From the NCBI GenBank assembly GCA_003695105.1, contig RFIZ01000113.1, positions 1 to 9,854 on the forward strand: DNA of 9,854 nt, read 5' to 3'. The notes beneath the pieces were generated by a model that saw nothing but the letters and a program-made list of their open reading frames with translations, was not told where the DNA came from and searched no databases. Below, one piece after another: positions 1-7,368 of the stretch (within the stretch, counting starts at the first letter, position 1; every line of letters starts with the position of its first letter). The stretch comes from Fidelibacterota bacterium. Its GTDB lineage: Bacteria > Fidelibacterota > Marinisomatia > Marinisomatales > J089. Position numbers and translations under genes: made by a program.

Positions 1-2
1 AC

Positions 3-2180
3 CTGACCCTCCCCCAGCTGACCTGGGCGTATCCCGTGTATTCACGGGTTCCCTTCGGCCGGATTCGTTCCATCGATTGGACACCGGCCCGCAGTGTGGC
101 CGGTTTCCTGGGCTTTTTCGGCGCCGGCCAGGTTCCGGGAACCAATCAGGTGGGCGTGATCGTTCCTGATCAGCCGCTGTTTGCCGCCGACACCGTGCGG
201 TACGTGGGAGATACCATCGGACTGGTGGTGGCGGAAACGGAAGCGGCGGCCCGGGAGGCGGCCGGCCGGGTCCAGGTCACTATTGATCCCCTGCCACCCG
301 TGTTCACCATCGAAGAAGCCAAAGCCTCCACCGGACCCTTTCTCCACGAGACCAATCAGGCCTGTCGCCACCGGGTGGTCAAGGGGGACCTGGCCGCCGG
401 TTTTGCCGCCGCGGATGTGATTGTGGAAGCCACCTTGACCACCGGTTGGCAGGAACATTTCTATCTGGAACCCCAGGGATGTATCGCGATTCCCCGGGAG
501 CAGGGCCGGTTCCAGATCCGGGGATCGATCCAGTGCCCGTACTATGTCCAAAAGGCGGTGGCCGTTGCCCTGGGACTTGCCTACAGCCAGGTCTGGGTGG
601 AACCGACGCCGCTGGGAGGAGCTTTCGGCGGGAAGGAAGACGTGCCGTCCGAACTCTGCGCCCGGGCGGCTGTGGCTGCCTATCACCTGCGCCGGCCGGT
701 CCGCCTGCAGTATGACCGGGAACTGGATATTCAGCTCACCAGCAAACGGCATCCCTTCCGGATGCAATACAAGATCGGAGCCCGCCATGACGGGACGCTC
801 ACGGCGGCGGAAGTGGTGCTGGAAGAAAACGCCGGGGCCTATGCTACTCTCTCTTCCGTCGTTTCCTACCGGGCCTCTATCCAGTGTCTGGGACCTTACC
901 GGATCCCCCACGTCCACGTCGACAGCATCGCCTATTACACCAATACACCGCCCACCGGTGCCTTTCGGGGATTTGGATCCCCGCAGGCCGCGTTCGGCCA
1001 TGAGCGGATGCTGGACCTGGTGGCCCGCCGCCTCCAGCTGGATCCGGTGGACGTGCGCCGAAAAAATTTGCTGCAGCCCGGCGATCAAACCAGTACCGGT
1101 CAACGGCTGGAAACCAGTGTCGGAGCTGCCGATACCTTGGATCTGGCCACCCGGGCGGCGGGGTGGACTCACTTTACTCCCGTTTCCTCCGGGCGCTACC
1201 GGACAGGACTGGGTGTCAGCACCATTCATTACGGCAATTGTCTGGGAGCCGCCGGGTGGGCTCTGGACGGGGCCGGCGCCAAAATCGCCCTCTCCCGGGA
1301 CGGGTCCGTAGCCGTGGCCTACGGTCTGGTAGACATGGGCCAGGGCGCCATTACCGTGGTTCAACAGATGACGGCCGAAGCGCTGGGCGTCCGCCCGGAA
1401 CGGGTCACGGTCCTGCCCACCGACAGTCGTCAGGTTCCGGACAGCGGACCCTCCGTGGCCAGCCGGAATGTGGTCATGACCGGTCAGGCCATCCGAAACG
1501 CCGCCGAACAACTGCTTCCTAGTCTGAAAAGGGCGGCGGCCCGGTTGCTGGACACGGATCCGGACGCCGTCACCCTCGCGGACGATGAGGCCCGGGACAC
1601 CCGCAGCGGTCAGACAGTGCCCTTCGAGGCCCTTACCGAACAAGTGTACCTTTCCAACGGACGGCTGGAAAGCCTGGGTTGGTGGCATGTCCCGCCACTT
1701 CGCTTTGATCCCGACACCGGCTTGGGAGAAGCCTACTTCATGTATTCCTTCGCCACCCACGTGGCGCACGTGACGGTGGACACTCTCACCGGGAAAGTAA
1801 AGGTGGAGCGGGTCTGGGCCGCCCACGACGTGGGCCGGGCCATTCATCCGGCCGGGATCGAAGGCCAGGTGGAAGGGGGTGTAGTGCAGGGTCTGGGCTG
1901 GGCACTGACGGAACGGCTGGTGCAGCGGGACGGGACCATTCTCACTGCCAATGCCTCCACCTATTTACTGCCCACGGCGGCGGACAGTCCCCCCATCTCC
2001 ACGTACCTGGTGGAAGCGGAAGCCCCCGATGGTCCCTGGGGTGCCAAAGGCATCGGTGAACCGGCCATCATTCCCACTGCCGCCGCCATTGCCAATGCCG
2101 TCAGCGCCGCCATCGGCCGGCCCATCCATACCGTCCCCATCACTCCGGAAGTGGTTCTCCGGGCACTGGAGGAAGCATGA
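3..2180 (+). CDS. Xanthine dehydrogenase family, molybdenum-binding subunit (5' partial)
   Basis: Catalytic large subunit of a molybdenum hydroxylase, binding the molybdopterin cofactor and hydroxylating purines or similar N-heterocycles. The frame is open to the left edge, and the first visible residues already match the internal start of the family's first domain, so the true start lies upstream. GTG at 36 is only an internal codon. Counting from that codon, the Mo-site loop GGAFGGKE is at 194-201, GAFRGFGSPQ at 308-317 and GAKGIGEPA at 669-677. E201, R311 and E675 line up with bovine xanthine oxidoreductase E802, R880 and catalytic E1261. The first two are lost in aldehyde oxidases, so a purine substrate is favoured (inference). 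The subunit has no FeS or FAD domain in the visible part; these are probably supplied by the last two genes of the window. It ends in an ATGA overlap with the next gene. E. coli XdhA or XdhD are the naming analogues. I leave the symbol open because the N-terminus, which in XdhD-type proteins can carry a fused FeS domain, is missing. Confidence 0.95.
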   Translation: MTLPQLTWAYPVYSRVPFGRIRSIDWTPARSVAGFLGFFGAGQVPGTNQVGVIVPDQPLFAADTVRYVGDTIGLVVAETEAAAREAAGRVQVTIDPLPPVFTIEEAKASTGPFLHETNQACRHRVVKGDLAAGFAAADVIVEATLTTGWQEHFYLEPQGCIAIPREQGRFQIRGSIQCPYYVQKAVAVALGLAYSQVWVEPTPLGGAFGGKEDVPSELCARAAVAAYHLRRPVRLQYDRELDIQLTSKRHPFRMQYKIGARHDGTLTAAEVVLEENAGAYATLSSVVSYRASIQCLGPYRIPHVHVDSIAYYTNTPPTGAFRGFGSPQAAFGHERMLDLVARRLQLDPVDVRRKNLLQPGDQTSTGQRLETSVGAADTLDLATRAAGWTHFTPVSSGRYRTGLGVSTIHYGNCLGAAGWALDGAGAKIALSRDGSVAVAYGLVDMGQGAITVVQQMTAEALGVRPERVTVLPTDSRQVPDSGPSVASRNVVMTGQAIRNAAEQLLPSLKRAAARLLDTDPDAVTLADDEARDTRSGQTVPFEALTEQVYLSNGRLESLGWWHVPPLRFDPDTGLGEAYFMYSFATHVAHVTVDTLTGKVKVERVWAAHDVGRAIHPAGIEGQVEGGVVQGLGWALTERLVQRDGTILTANASTYLLPTAADSPPISTYLVEAEAPDGPWGAKGIGEPAIIPTAAAIANAVSAAIGRPIHTVPITPEVVLRALEEA

Positions 2181-3505
2181 TTATTCACAATGTGAGCCTG
2201 CTGGACCCCTTTGGCCCCACTCCCTGGATTCCGGAGGGCTGGATTCGTCTGGAAGGCGACCGGATTGTGGACGTGTCCTCCGGACCGCCGCCGGCGAATC
2301 GGGAAGAAAAACTCGATGGTCGTCAGGCCTTGGCACTCCCGGGCCTGATCAATGCCCATACCCACCTCTATTCTTCCCTGGCCCGGGGCATGCCTCCGCC
2401 CCCCGAACCCTGTCCCGATTTTCCGACGATCCTGGGCCGGATATGGTGGATCCTGGACCGGGCCCTGGATGCGGAACTGGTGGACATCTCCTTCCGGGTG
2501 GGCCTGCTGGACAGCCTGCGCCACGGGGTGACCACAGTCATCGATCACCACGCGTCCCCCGCCGCCATCTCCGGGTCCCTGGATACACTGGTGTCCCGGG
2601 CCCAAGACTACGGAGTCGCCGTATCGGCCGCCTTCGAAATCAGTGATCGCTATGGTCCCGACGGGTTTGCCGCCGCCGTCGCGGAAAATCGCCATTGCTT
2701 CGATACTCAGACAAGCACCCCCTGGGTGGCGCCTCTCATGGGGCTCCACGCCGGTTTTACCCTGTCCGAAGCCTCCCTGACCACGATTCGGACTGCACTA
2801 CAACCCGGGGAAGGCATTCACATTCATTGTGCGGAAGATCCCAGTGACGGAGCCGTGGCCCGTACATCGGGCGATTCCTCTCCGCTTCAGCGCCTCCTCC
2901 GGCATGGCCTGTTGAACGAAAACAGTCTGGTGGTTCACGGCGTGCACCTGCCGGAAGCCGATGCATCCCGGCTGGATGCCAGCGGCGCCTGGCTGGTCCA
3001 TTGTCCCAGCTCCAATGCCAACAACCGGGTGGGACAAACGCCCCTGCCTTTGTTGGAACGGGACCGGGTCGGCCTGGGCACAGACGGAATGCACCCGTCG
3101 TTGCTGCGGGAAGCCCGGATCGGCACGCTGGTACGCAGCGCCGGGTTGCCCGGTGGAGCCGCCAATCTCGATTATCTCCGACTGCTTCTGGATGGCAATT
3201 CGCGCCTGGCGACGCACCTCTTTGGCCGGCCGGTGGGCCATCTGGCTCCCGGCTACCGGGGGGACGTAGTGCTGTACGATTATGATCCCCCCACCCCCTT
3301 AGGCGTCACCAATTGGGCCGCCCATTTGCTCTACGGACCGGGACGTCCCCGGGATGTTATCGCCGGCGGAAGGGTCCGGATCCGGAACGGAGCGTGGGTG
3401 CAGGACCGGCTGGCCTCCGTCTGGGCGCAGAGCCGCCCGGCCGCACGACGCCTCTGGCAACGCATGGAAGATCTCCGCACGGTGAACCCCTCTCCATCAA
3501 CATGA
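2177..3505 (+). CDS. ssnA: SsnA-type aminohydrolase (amidohydrolase superfamily)
   Basis: A 442-residue metal-dependent aminohydrolase of the cytosine/guanine deaminase-like (ATZ/TRZ) branch, and the same length as E. coli SsnA as I recall it. Visible metal and catalytic residues are H61-x-H63 (in NAHTHLYSSL), H191 (LHAGFT), H217 and E220 (IHIHCAE), H254 (VVHGVHL) and D303 (LGTDG), so the active site is complete. The strings VIDHHASPA and WWILDRALD are characteristic of SsnA rather than of ordinary guanine deaminase. Its reaction is not firmly established; family and context suggest hydrolytic deamination or ring opening of a purine-derived substrate in the cytosol. The start ATG overlaps the upstream stop (ATGA) behind a purine-rich GGAGGAAG. 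In E. coli ssnA lies beside ygfM and xdhD, so adjacency to a molybdenum hydroxylase subunit is conserved. A plain guanine or 8-oxoguanine deaminase is the main alternative. Confidence 0.93.
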   Translation: MIIHNVSLLDPFGPTPWIPEGWIRLEGDRIVDVSSGPPPANREEKLDGRQALALPGLINAHTHLYSSLARGMPPPPEPCPDFPTILGRIWWILDRALDAELVDISFRVGLLDSLRHGVTTVIDHHASPAAISGSLDTLVSRAQDYGVAVSAAFEISDRYGPDGFAAAVAENRHCFDTQTSTPWVAPLMGLHAGFTLSEASLTTIRTALQPGEGIHIHCAEDPSDGAVARTSGDSSPLQRLLRHGLLNENSLVVHGVHLPEADASRLDASGAWLVHCPSSNANNRVGQTPLPLLERDRVGLGTDGMHPSLLREARIGTLVRSAGLPGGAANLDYLRLLLDGNSRLATHLFGRPVGHLAPGYRGDVVLYDYDPPTPLGVTNWAAHLLYGPGRPRDVIAGGRVRIRNGAWVQDRLASVWAQSRPAARRLWQRMEDLRTVNPSPST

Positions 3506-3508
3506 AGG
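3504..3508 (+). promoter_or_regulatory. Ribosome binding site that decides the ygeY start
   Basis: GAAGG lies across the end of the ssnA stop codon and is followed by three consecutive in-frame ATG codons at 3510, 3513 and 3516. Spacing to 3516 is 7 bases, which is normal, while spacing to 3510 is only 1 base. The third ATG is therefore the most likely initiation site. Confidence 0.6.
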
Positions 3509-3515
3509 TATGATG

Positions 3516-4730
3516 ATGAACTGGACTCAGGTACTACGCAAGGCAGAAGAATATCAACCCCGGATGAGCCGGTTTCTACGGGACATGATCGCCATTCCCA
3601 GTGAATCCACCCAGGAGGAAGCCCTGATCCACCGCATCCGGCAGGAAATGGAAACAGTTCCCTTCGACCGGATCGAGATCGATGCCATGGGCAACATCTA
3701 CGGTTTTTTGGGGCAGGGCGAACACCTCATCGCCATGGACGCCCACATCGATACGGTAGGGATCGGCGATCGGGCCAATTGGACGGTCGATCCCTACCAG
3801 GGATATGAAGACGACGAAATTATTATGGGCCGTGGCGCTTCCGATCAGGAGGGAGGGATGGCGGCCCTGGTGTACGGCGCCCGGATCATGCGGGAACTGA
3901 ACCTGCTGGACGGCGTCACCGTGGTGGTGACGGGAACGGTGCAGGAAGAAGATTGTGACGGACTCTGCTGGGACTATATCCTGTCCCAGGGACGCCTGCA
4001 GCCGGAATTCGTGGTCAGTACGGAACCTACCGCCGGCCGCATCTATCGCGGGCAGCGGGGCCGGATGGAGATCAAAGTCACCACCCGGGGCGTCTCCGCC
4101 CACGGATCGGCCCCGGAGCGGGGAGACAACGCCATCTATAAAATGGCGCCGATCCTCCAGGACCTGCAGGCTCTCCATGAACGCCTGCGAGACCACGATT
4201 TTCTGGGAAAAGGGTCCCTCACCGTATCCGAAATTTTTTCCACATCCCCCAGCCGGTGCGCCGTGGCGGACGGTTGCTCCATCTCCATCGATCGGCGCCT
4301 GACCTGGGGGGAAACGGCCGAATCGGCCTTGCAGGAAATCCGGGATCTTCCCTCCGTGCAGGCCGCCGGCGCCACCGTGGAATTGTACCGGTACGAACGG
4401 GCTTCCTGGACAGGACTGCCGCTTGAAGCCGAAGCCTATTTCCCCACCTGGTTGATCCCGGAAGATCATCCGGTGACGCAAGCCGTTTCCCGGGCGTACA
4501 CCGCCCTGTTTGGCCGGAAACCGGTGATCGACAAATGGACCTTTTCCACCAACGGCGTGTCCATCATGGGCCGCCACGGCATCCCCTGTATCGGCTTCGG
4601 TCCCGGCCACGAGGAAGAAGCCCACGCCCCCAATGAAAAAACCTGGAAACGGGAACTGGTCCAGGCCGCGGCGCTCTATGCCGTTCTGCCCACCCTGTAC
4701 CTCCAAACCCTGGGAGAACACACTCCATGA
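3516..4730 (+). CDS. ygeY: YgeY family selenium-metabolism-linked M20 hydrolase
   Basis: A 404-residue (or up to 406) M20-family zinc-dependent peptidase/deacylase, close to the 403 residues of E. coli YgeY. Metal-site landmarks are MDAHIDTVGIG with H77 and D79, the bridging aspartate D110 in GASDQEGG, the catalytic and metal glutamates E144-E145 in TVQEEDCDG, and a C-terminal EAHAPNEKTW histidine. RGQRGRMEIKV, GSAPERGDNAI and KWTFSTNGVSIMGRHGIP are nearly identical to the E. coli protein, which makes the family call secure. It should cleave an amide bond in a small cytosolic substrate. The substrate is not proven; the link to selenium is genomic co-occurrence, not a selenocysteine in the protein. 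The start at 3516 is chosen from ribosome binding site spacing; 3510 and 3513 are alternatives. It overlaps the ygeW start (ATGA). Genetic work on gut anaerobes has tied ygeY to anaerobic urate/purine breakdown. Confidence 0.95.
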   Translation: MNWTQVLRKAEEYQPRMSRFLRDMIAIPSESTQEEALIHRIRQEMETVPFDRIEIDAMGNIYGFLGQGEHLIAMDAHIDTVGIGDRANWTVDPYQGYEDDEIIMGRGASDQEGGMAALVYGARIMRELNLLDGVTVVVTGTVQEEDCDGLCWDYILSQGRLQPEFVVSTEPTAGRIYRGQRGRMEIKVTTRGVSAHGSAPERGDNAIYKMAPILQDLQALHERLRDHDFLGKGSLTVSEIFSTSPSRCAVADGCSISIDRRLTWGETAESALQEIRDLPSVQAAGATVELYRYERASWTGLPLEAEAYFPTWLIPEDHPVTQAVSRAYTALFGRKPVIDKWTFSTNGVSIMGRHGIPCIGFGPGHEEEAHAPNEKTWKRELVQAAALYAVLPTLYLQTLGEHTP

Positions 4731-5911
4731 CAAACTCCACTACTCCGATGAGCCCCTCCCCCCGGAATCCGGACTTCCTGCTCACCTGGGACAAATCCCT
4801 GGACGACCTGCGCCGAATTCTGGACCTGACCTTCCGCCTCCAAGCCCTCCACGATCAGGGCCGGTCCCTGAACGTGTTCACCAGTGGTCTGGCCATTTCC
4901 CTTTTTCGTGATCAGTCCACCCGCACCCGTTTCAGTTTTGCTTCGGCGGCCTCGGCCCTGGGTCTTACGGTGGCCGATCTGGATGAAAAGAAATCTCAGC
5001 TGGCCCACGGGGAAACGGTGCGGGAAACCGCCACCATGATTTCCTTCCTGACGGAGGTGATCGGAATCCGGGATGACCTTTACCTGGGAGCAGGACATTC
5101 CTACATGGTGGAGGTGGCCCGGGCCCTGGACCAGGCCGTCGCGGAGGGCGTCTTACCCCGGCGACCCGCCCTCATCAATCTCCAGTGCGACCTGGATCAT
5201 CCCACCCAGACCCTCTCCGACCTGGCCCATCTGGTACACACCTTCGGTTCGGTGGAAGCTCTCCGGGGCAAAAAGATTGCCATGACCTGGGCCTATTCCC
5301 CCAGTTACGGCAAGCCTCTGTCGGTTCCTCAGGGAATCATCGCTCTCATGACCCGTCTGGGCATGGACGTTCATCTGGCCCATCCTCCGGGGTACGATCT
5401 GGTGCCGGACATCGTCCGTCGGGCCCGGGAACAGGCTCAGGCCAGTGGGGGCGGTTTTACTCTCAGCCACGATCTTAACGCCGCTTTCCGGGAGGCCGAT
5501 GTGGTGTATCCGAAATCCTGGGCTCCCTACCACATCATGGAACAACGGACGGAACTCCTGAAAGCGGGCGACACGGCGGGACTGGAGGAGCTGGAACAGG
5601 CGGCTCTGCAGGAAAACGCCCGCCACACCGACTGGGAATGCACCGACGAAAAGCTGGCCCTCACCCGCGGGGGGGAAGCCCTCTATCTCCACTGTCTTCC
5701 CGCCGATATTACCGGAGTCAGCTGTGACCGGGGGGAAGTGTCCGCCTCCGTCTTCGATCGCTACCGGACCCGCCTCTACCGGCAGGCCCGCTACAAACCG
5801 TTTGTCATCGCCGCCATGATCCTGGCCGGTAGGTTTGCCGATCCTTTGGCGCTGGTGCAGGATCTGGCCGACAACGCGCCCCCCCGTTATCGAAAGGAGA
5901 CCCGCTCATGA
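4727..5911 (+). CDS. ygeW: Knotted carbamoyltransferase YgeW
   Basis: A 394-residue member of the aspartate/ornithine carbamoyltransferase superfamily, essentially the length of E. coli YgeW (396). The carbamoyl phosphate loop S64-T-R-T-R68 (in FRDQSTRTRFSFAS) and the H322-C-L-P325 motif are present. MTWAYSPSYGKPLSVPQGI, LQCDLDHPTQ and YPKSWAPYHIMEQRTELL are hallmark YgeW strings. The family has the trefoil-knotted fold of acetylornithine and succinylornithine carbamoyltransferases, but its amino substrate is unknown and it lacks the features that define ornithine or aspartate specificity. In a catabolic purine operon the likely direction is phosphorolysis of a carbamoylated (ureido) intermediate to carbamoyl phosphate, feeding a carbamate kinase to make ATP (inference; no kinase gene is in the window). 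The start overlaps the ygeY stop by ATGA, with GGGAG about 10 bases upstream. It overlaps the next gene by ATGA too. Confidence 0.96.
   Translation: MTNSTTPMSPSPRNPDFLLTWDKSLDDLRRILDLTFRLQALHDQGRSLNVFTSGLAISLFRDQSTRTRFSFASAASALGLTVADLDEKKSQLAHGETVRETATMISFLTEVIGIRDDLYLGAGHSYMVEVARALDQAVAEGVLPRRPALINLQCDLDHPTQTLSDLAHLVHTFGSVEALRGKKIAMTWAYSPSYGKPLSVPQGIIALMTRLGMDVHLAHPPGYDLVPDIVRRAREQAQASGGGFTLSHDLNAAFREADVVYPKSWAPYHIMEQRTELLKAGDTAGLEELEQAALQENARHTDWECTDEKLALTRGGEALYLHCLPADITGVSCDRGEVSASVFDRYRTRLYRQARYKPFVIAAMILAGRFADPLALVQDLADNAPPRYRKETRS
5894..5900 (+). promoter_or_regulatory. Strong ribosome binding site for the first PLP enzyme
   Basis: AAGGAGA is followed by a 7-base spacer to ATG at 5908. 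It is the closest match to the consensus Shine-Dalgarno sequence in the window and fixes the start, although that start also overlaps the ygeW stop. Confidence 0.7.
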
Positions 5912-7368
5912 ACCGGCCGGAAGAGATCCTCAAGACGACCGTCGAACTTTGCCGGAAACGGGGACTGATTCTCCCCACCTATCGTCAAATGCGGGATCCT
6001 GAACAGGTGCCCCCTTCTATCCGCGCAGAACTTCGCTCCATCGGACTCTGGGAGGTCCACCCCCGGAACCTGTTTCGGATTACCTGGAAAAATGAACCGG
6101 TCCCCCGCGGCGGCGGCTTCGGACCCGTCAATGCGCTCCAGATTCCGCCGGAACTTTCCGGAGTACCGGTGCACATTCTGGTGCTGTTGGGAAAATATTT
6201 TCCCACCGGCGCCCACAAAGTGGGGGCGACGTTCGGGCCCCTGGTGGAACGTCTCATCACCGGACGGTTCGATCCCACCCGCCAGAAAGCCCTCTGGCCC
6301 TCCACCGGCAATTATTGTCGCGGCGGGGTGTACGACTCGGCCCTCCTGGGCTGCCAGTCCATCGCCGTCCTGCCGGAAGGCATGTCCCGGGAGCGGTTCG
6401 ACTGGCTGCGGGAGATGGGCGCCGAAGTCATCGCCACCCCCGGGAGCGAAAGCAACGTGAAAGAAATCTATGACCAGGTTCACCGGCTTCTCCGGGAACG
6501 GGGCGATGCCATCGTCAATCTGAATCAATTCGAAGATTTTGGCAATCCCCGCTGGCACTACGCCGTGACGGGGCCGGCCATGGAAGACGTGTTCCACACC
6601 CGGGCCGCAGACCATTCCTACCTGGCCGGAGTCTTCCTGACCCAGGGTTCCGGGGGCACCCTGGGGAGCGCTGTCTATTTGCGCGAACGGTTTCCGGCCA
6701 TCAAGGTGGGAGCCGGAGAAGCCCTCCAATGTCCCACGCTGCTGGAAAACGGGTACGGCGCCCATCGCATCGAAGGCATCGGCGACAAACATGTGCCCTG
6801 GATTCTGAATCTCAAGAACCTGGACCTGGTGGCGGCCATCGACGACGAACGGGTGATCCGTCTCTTCCGGCTGTTTCAGGAACCCGCCGGACGGGAAGTG
6901 CTCGCCGAACGGGGAGTGGACCGGGACTGGCTTCCGGCCCTGGAGCAACTGGGGATTTCCGGGATCGCCAACCTGGTGGGAACCATCGCCATGGCCAAAT
7001 ATTTCGAATGGGATTCCCGGGCGGTGGCCCTGACGGTGGCGACCGACTCCCTGGAGCTGTACCGCTCCCGCCTGGAGGAACTTCGGGAACGGGAAGGTGA
7101 GTACACCCCCCGGCAGGCGGAACGGGATGCCTACCGCTATCTGGACGGTATCGGAACCGATCCCCTGCTGGAACTGCGTTACCCGGACAAGAAACGCATG
7201 CACAATTTGAAATATTTTACCTGGGTGGAACAGCAGGGCAAAACGGTGGAGGAACTGGACCGCCAATGGTCCGATCCCGAGTACTGGAACCAGCAGTTCC
7301 ATTGCATCGATGACTGGGATGAAAAAATCGAAGCCTTTAACCACCGGGTGGGACTTGTCAGCGACTAA
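5908..7368 (+). CDS. Fold-type II PLP-dependent enzyme, unassigned, in the YgeX position
   Basis: A 486-residue cytosolic PLP enzyme of the tryptophan synthase beta / threonine synthase / cysteine synthase fold. PTGAHK at 99-104 gives the probable Schiff-base lysine K104. STGNYCRGG at 132-140 is the substrate-carboxylate loop. QGSGGTLG at 246-253 is the phosphate-binding glycine loop. All three come in the expected order. It is longer than YgeX (about 398 residues) and lacks YgeX's typical strings, so it is not an obvious diaminopropionate ammonia-lyase. From about residue 380 on there is a charged, aromatic-rich C-terminal extension (EREGEYTPRQAERDAYRY, then LKYFTWVEQQGK and a Trp/Tyr/Glu-rich tail) that I do not recognise from the standard enzymes of this fold. 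Cys137 in the substrate loop is unusual. By context it probably performs an elimination or replacement on an amino acid derived from purine breakdown (inference). No exact function is claimed. Confidence 0.9.
   Translation: MNRPEEILKTTVELCRKRGLILPTYRQMRDPEQVPPSIRAELRSIGLWEVHPRNLFRITWKNEPVPRGGGFGPVNALQIPPELSGVPVHILVLLGKYFPTGAHKVGATFGPLVERLITGRFDPTRQKALWPSTGNYCRGGVYDSALLGCQSIAVLPEGMSRERFDWLREMGAEVIATPGSESNVKEIYDQVHRLLRERGDAIVNLNQFEDFGNPRWHYAVTGPAMEDVFHTRAADHSYLAGVFLTQGSGGTLGSAVYLRERFPAIKVGAGEALQCPTLLENGYGAHRIEGIGDKHVPWILNLKNLDLVAAIDDERVIRLFRLFQEPAGREVLAERGVDRDWLPALEQLGISGIANLVGTIAMAKYFEWDSRAVALTVATDSLELYRSRLEELREREGEYTPRQAERDAYRYLDGIGTDPLLELRYPDKKRMHNLKYFTWVEQQGKTVEELDRQWSDPEYWNQQFHCIDDWDEKIEAFNHRVGLVSD
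6188..6205. repeat. Perfect 18-bp palindrome inside the first PLP enzyme gene
   Basis: TGGGAAAATATTTTCCCA is its own reverse complement over 18 bases, with an A/T core in otherwise GC-rich DNA. It encodes L-G-K-Y-F-P just before the PLP lysine motif. It could be an incidental result of the codons or a protein-binding site within the operon. Confidence 0.6.

Noticed and set aside
42..1847. 601-codon open frame on the - strand opposite the molybdenum subunit
   Set aside because: Its translation has no recognisable motif and is rich in Gly, Pro, His and Arg, as expected of an antisense shadow of a GC-rich gene. The + strand frame carries clear family motifs throughout.
3375..3386. 12-bp palindrome TCCGGATCCGGA near the end of ssnA
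   Set aside because: It is short, GC-rich and made of very common local codons; such palindromes are expected by chance in this composition.
3576..4733. 385-codon open frame on the - strand opposite ygeY
   Set aside because: It is an antisense shadow; the + strand encodes a near-complete, highly conserved YgeY.
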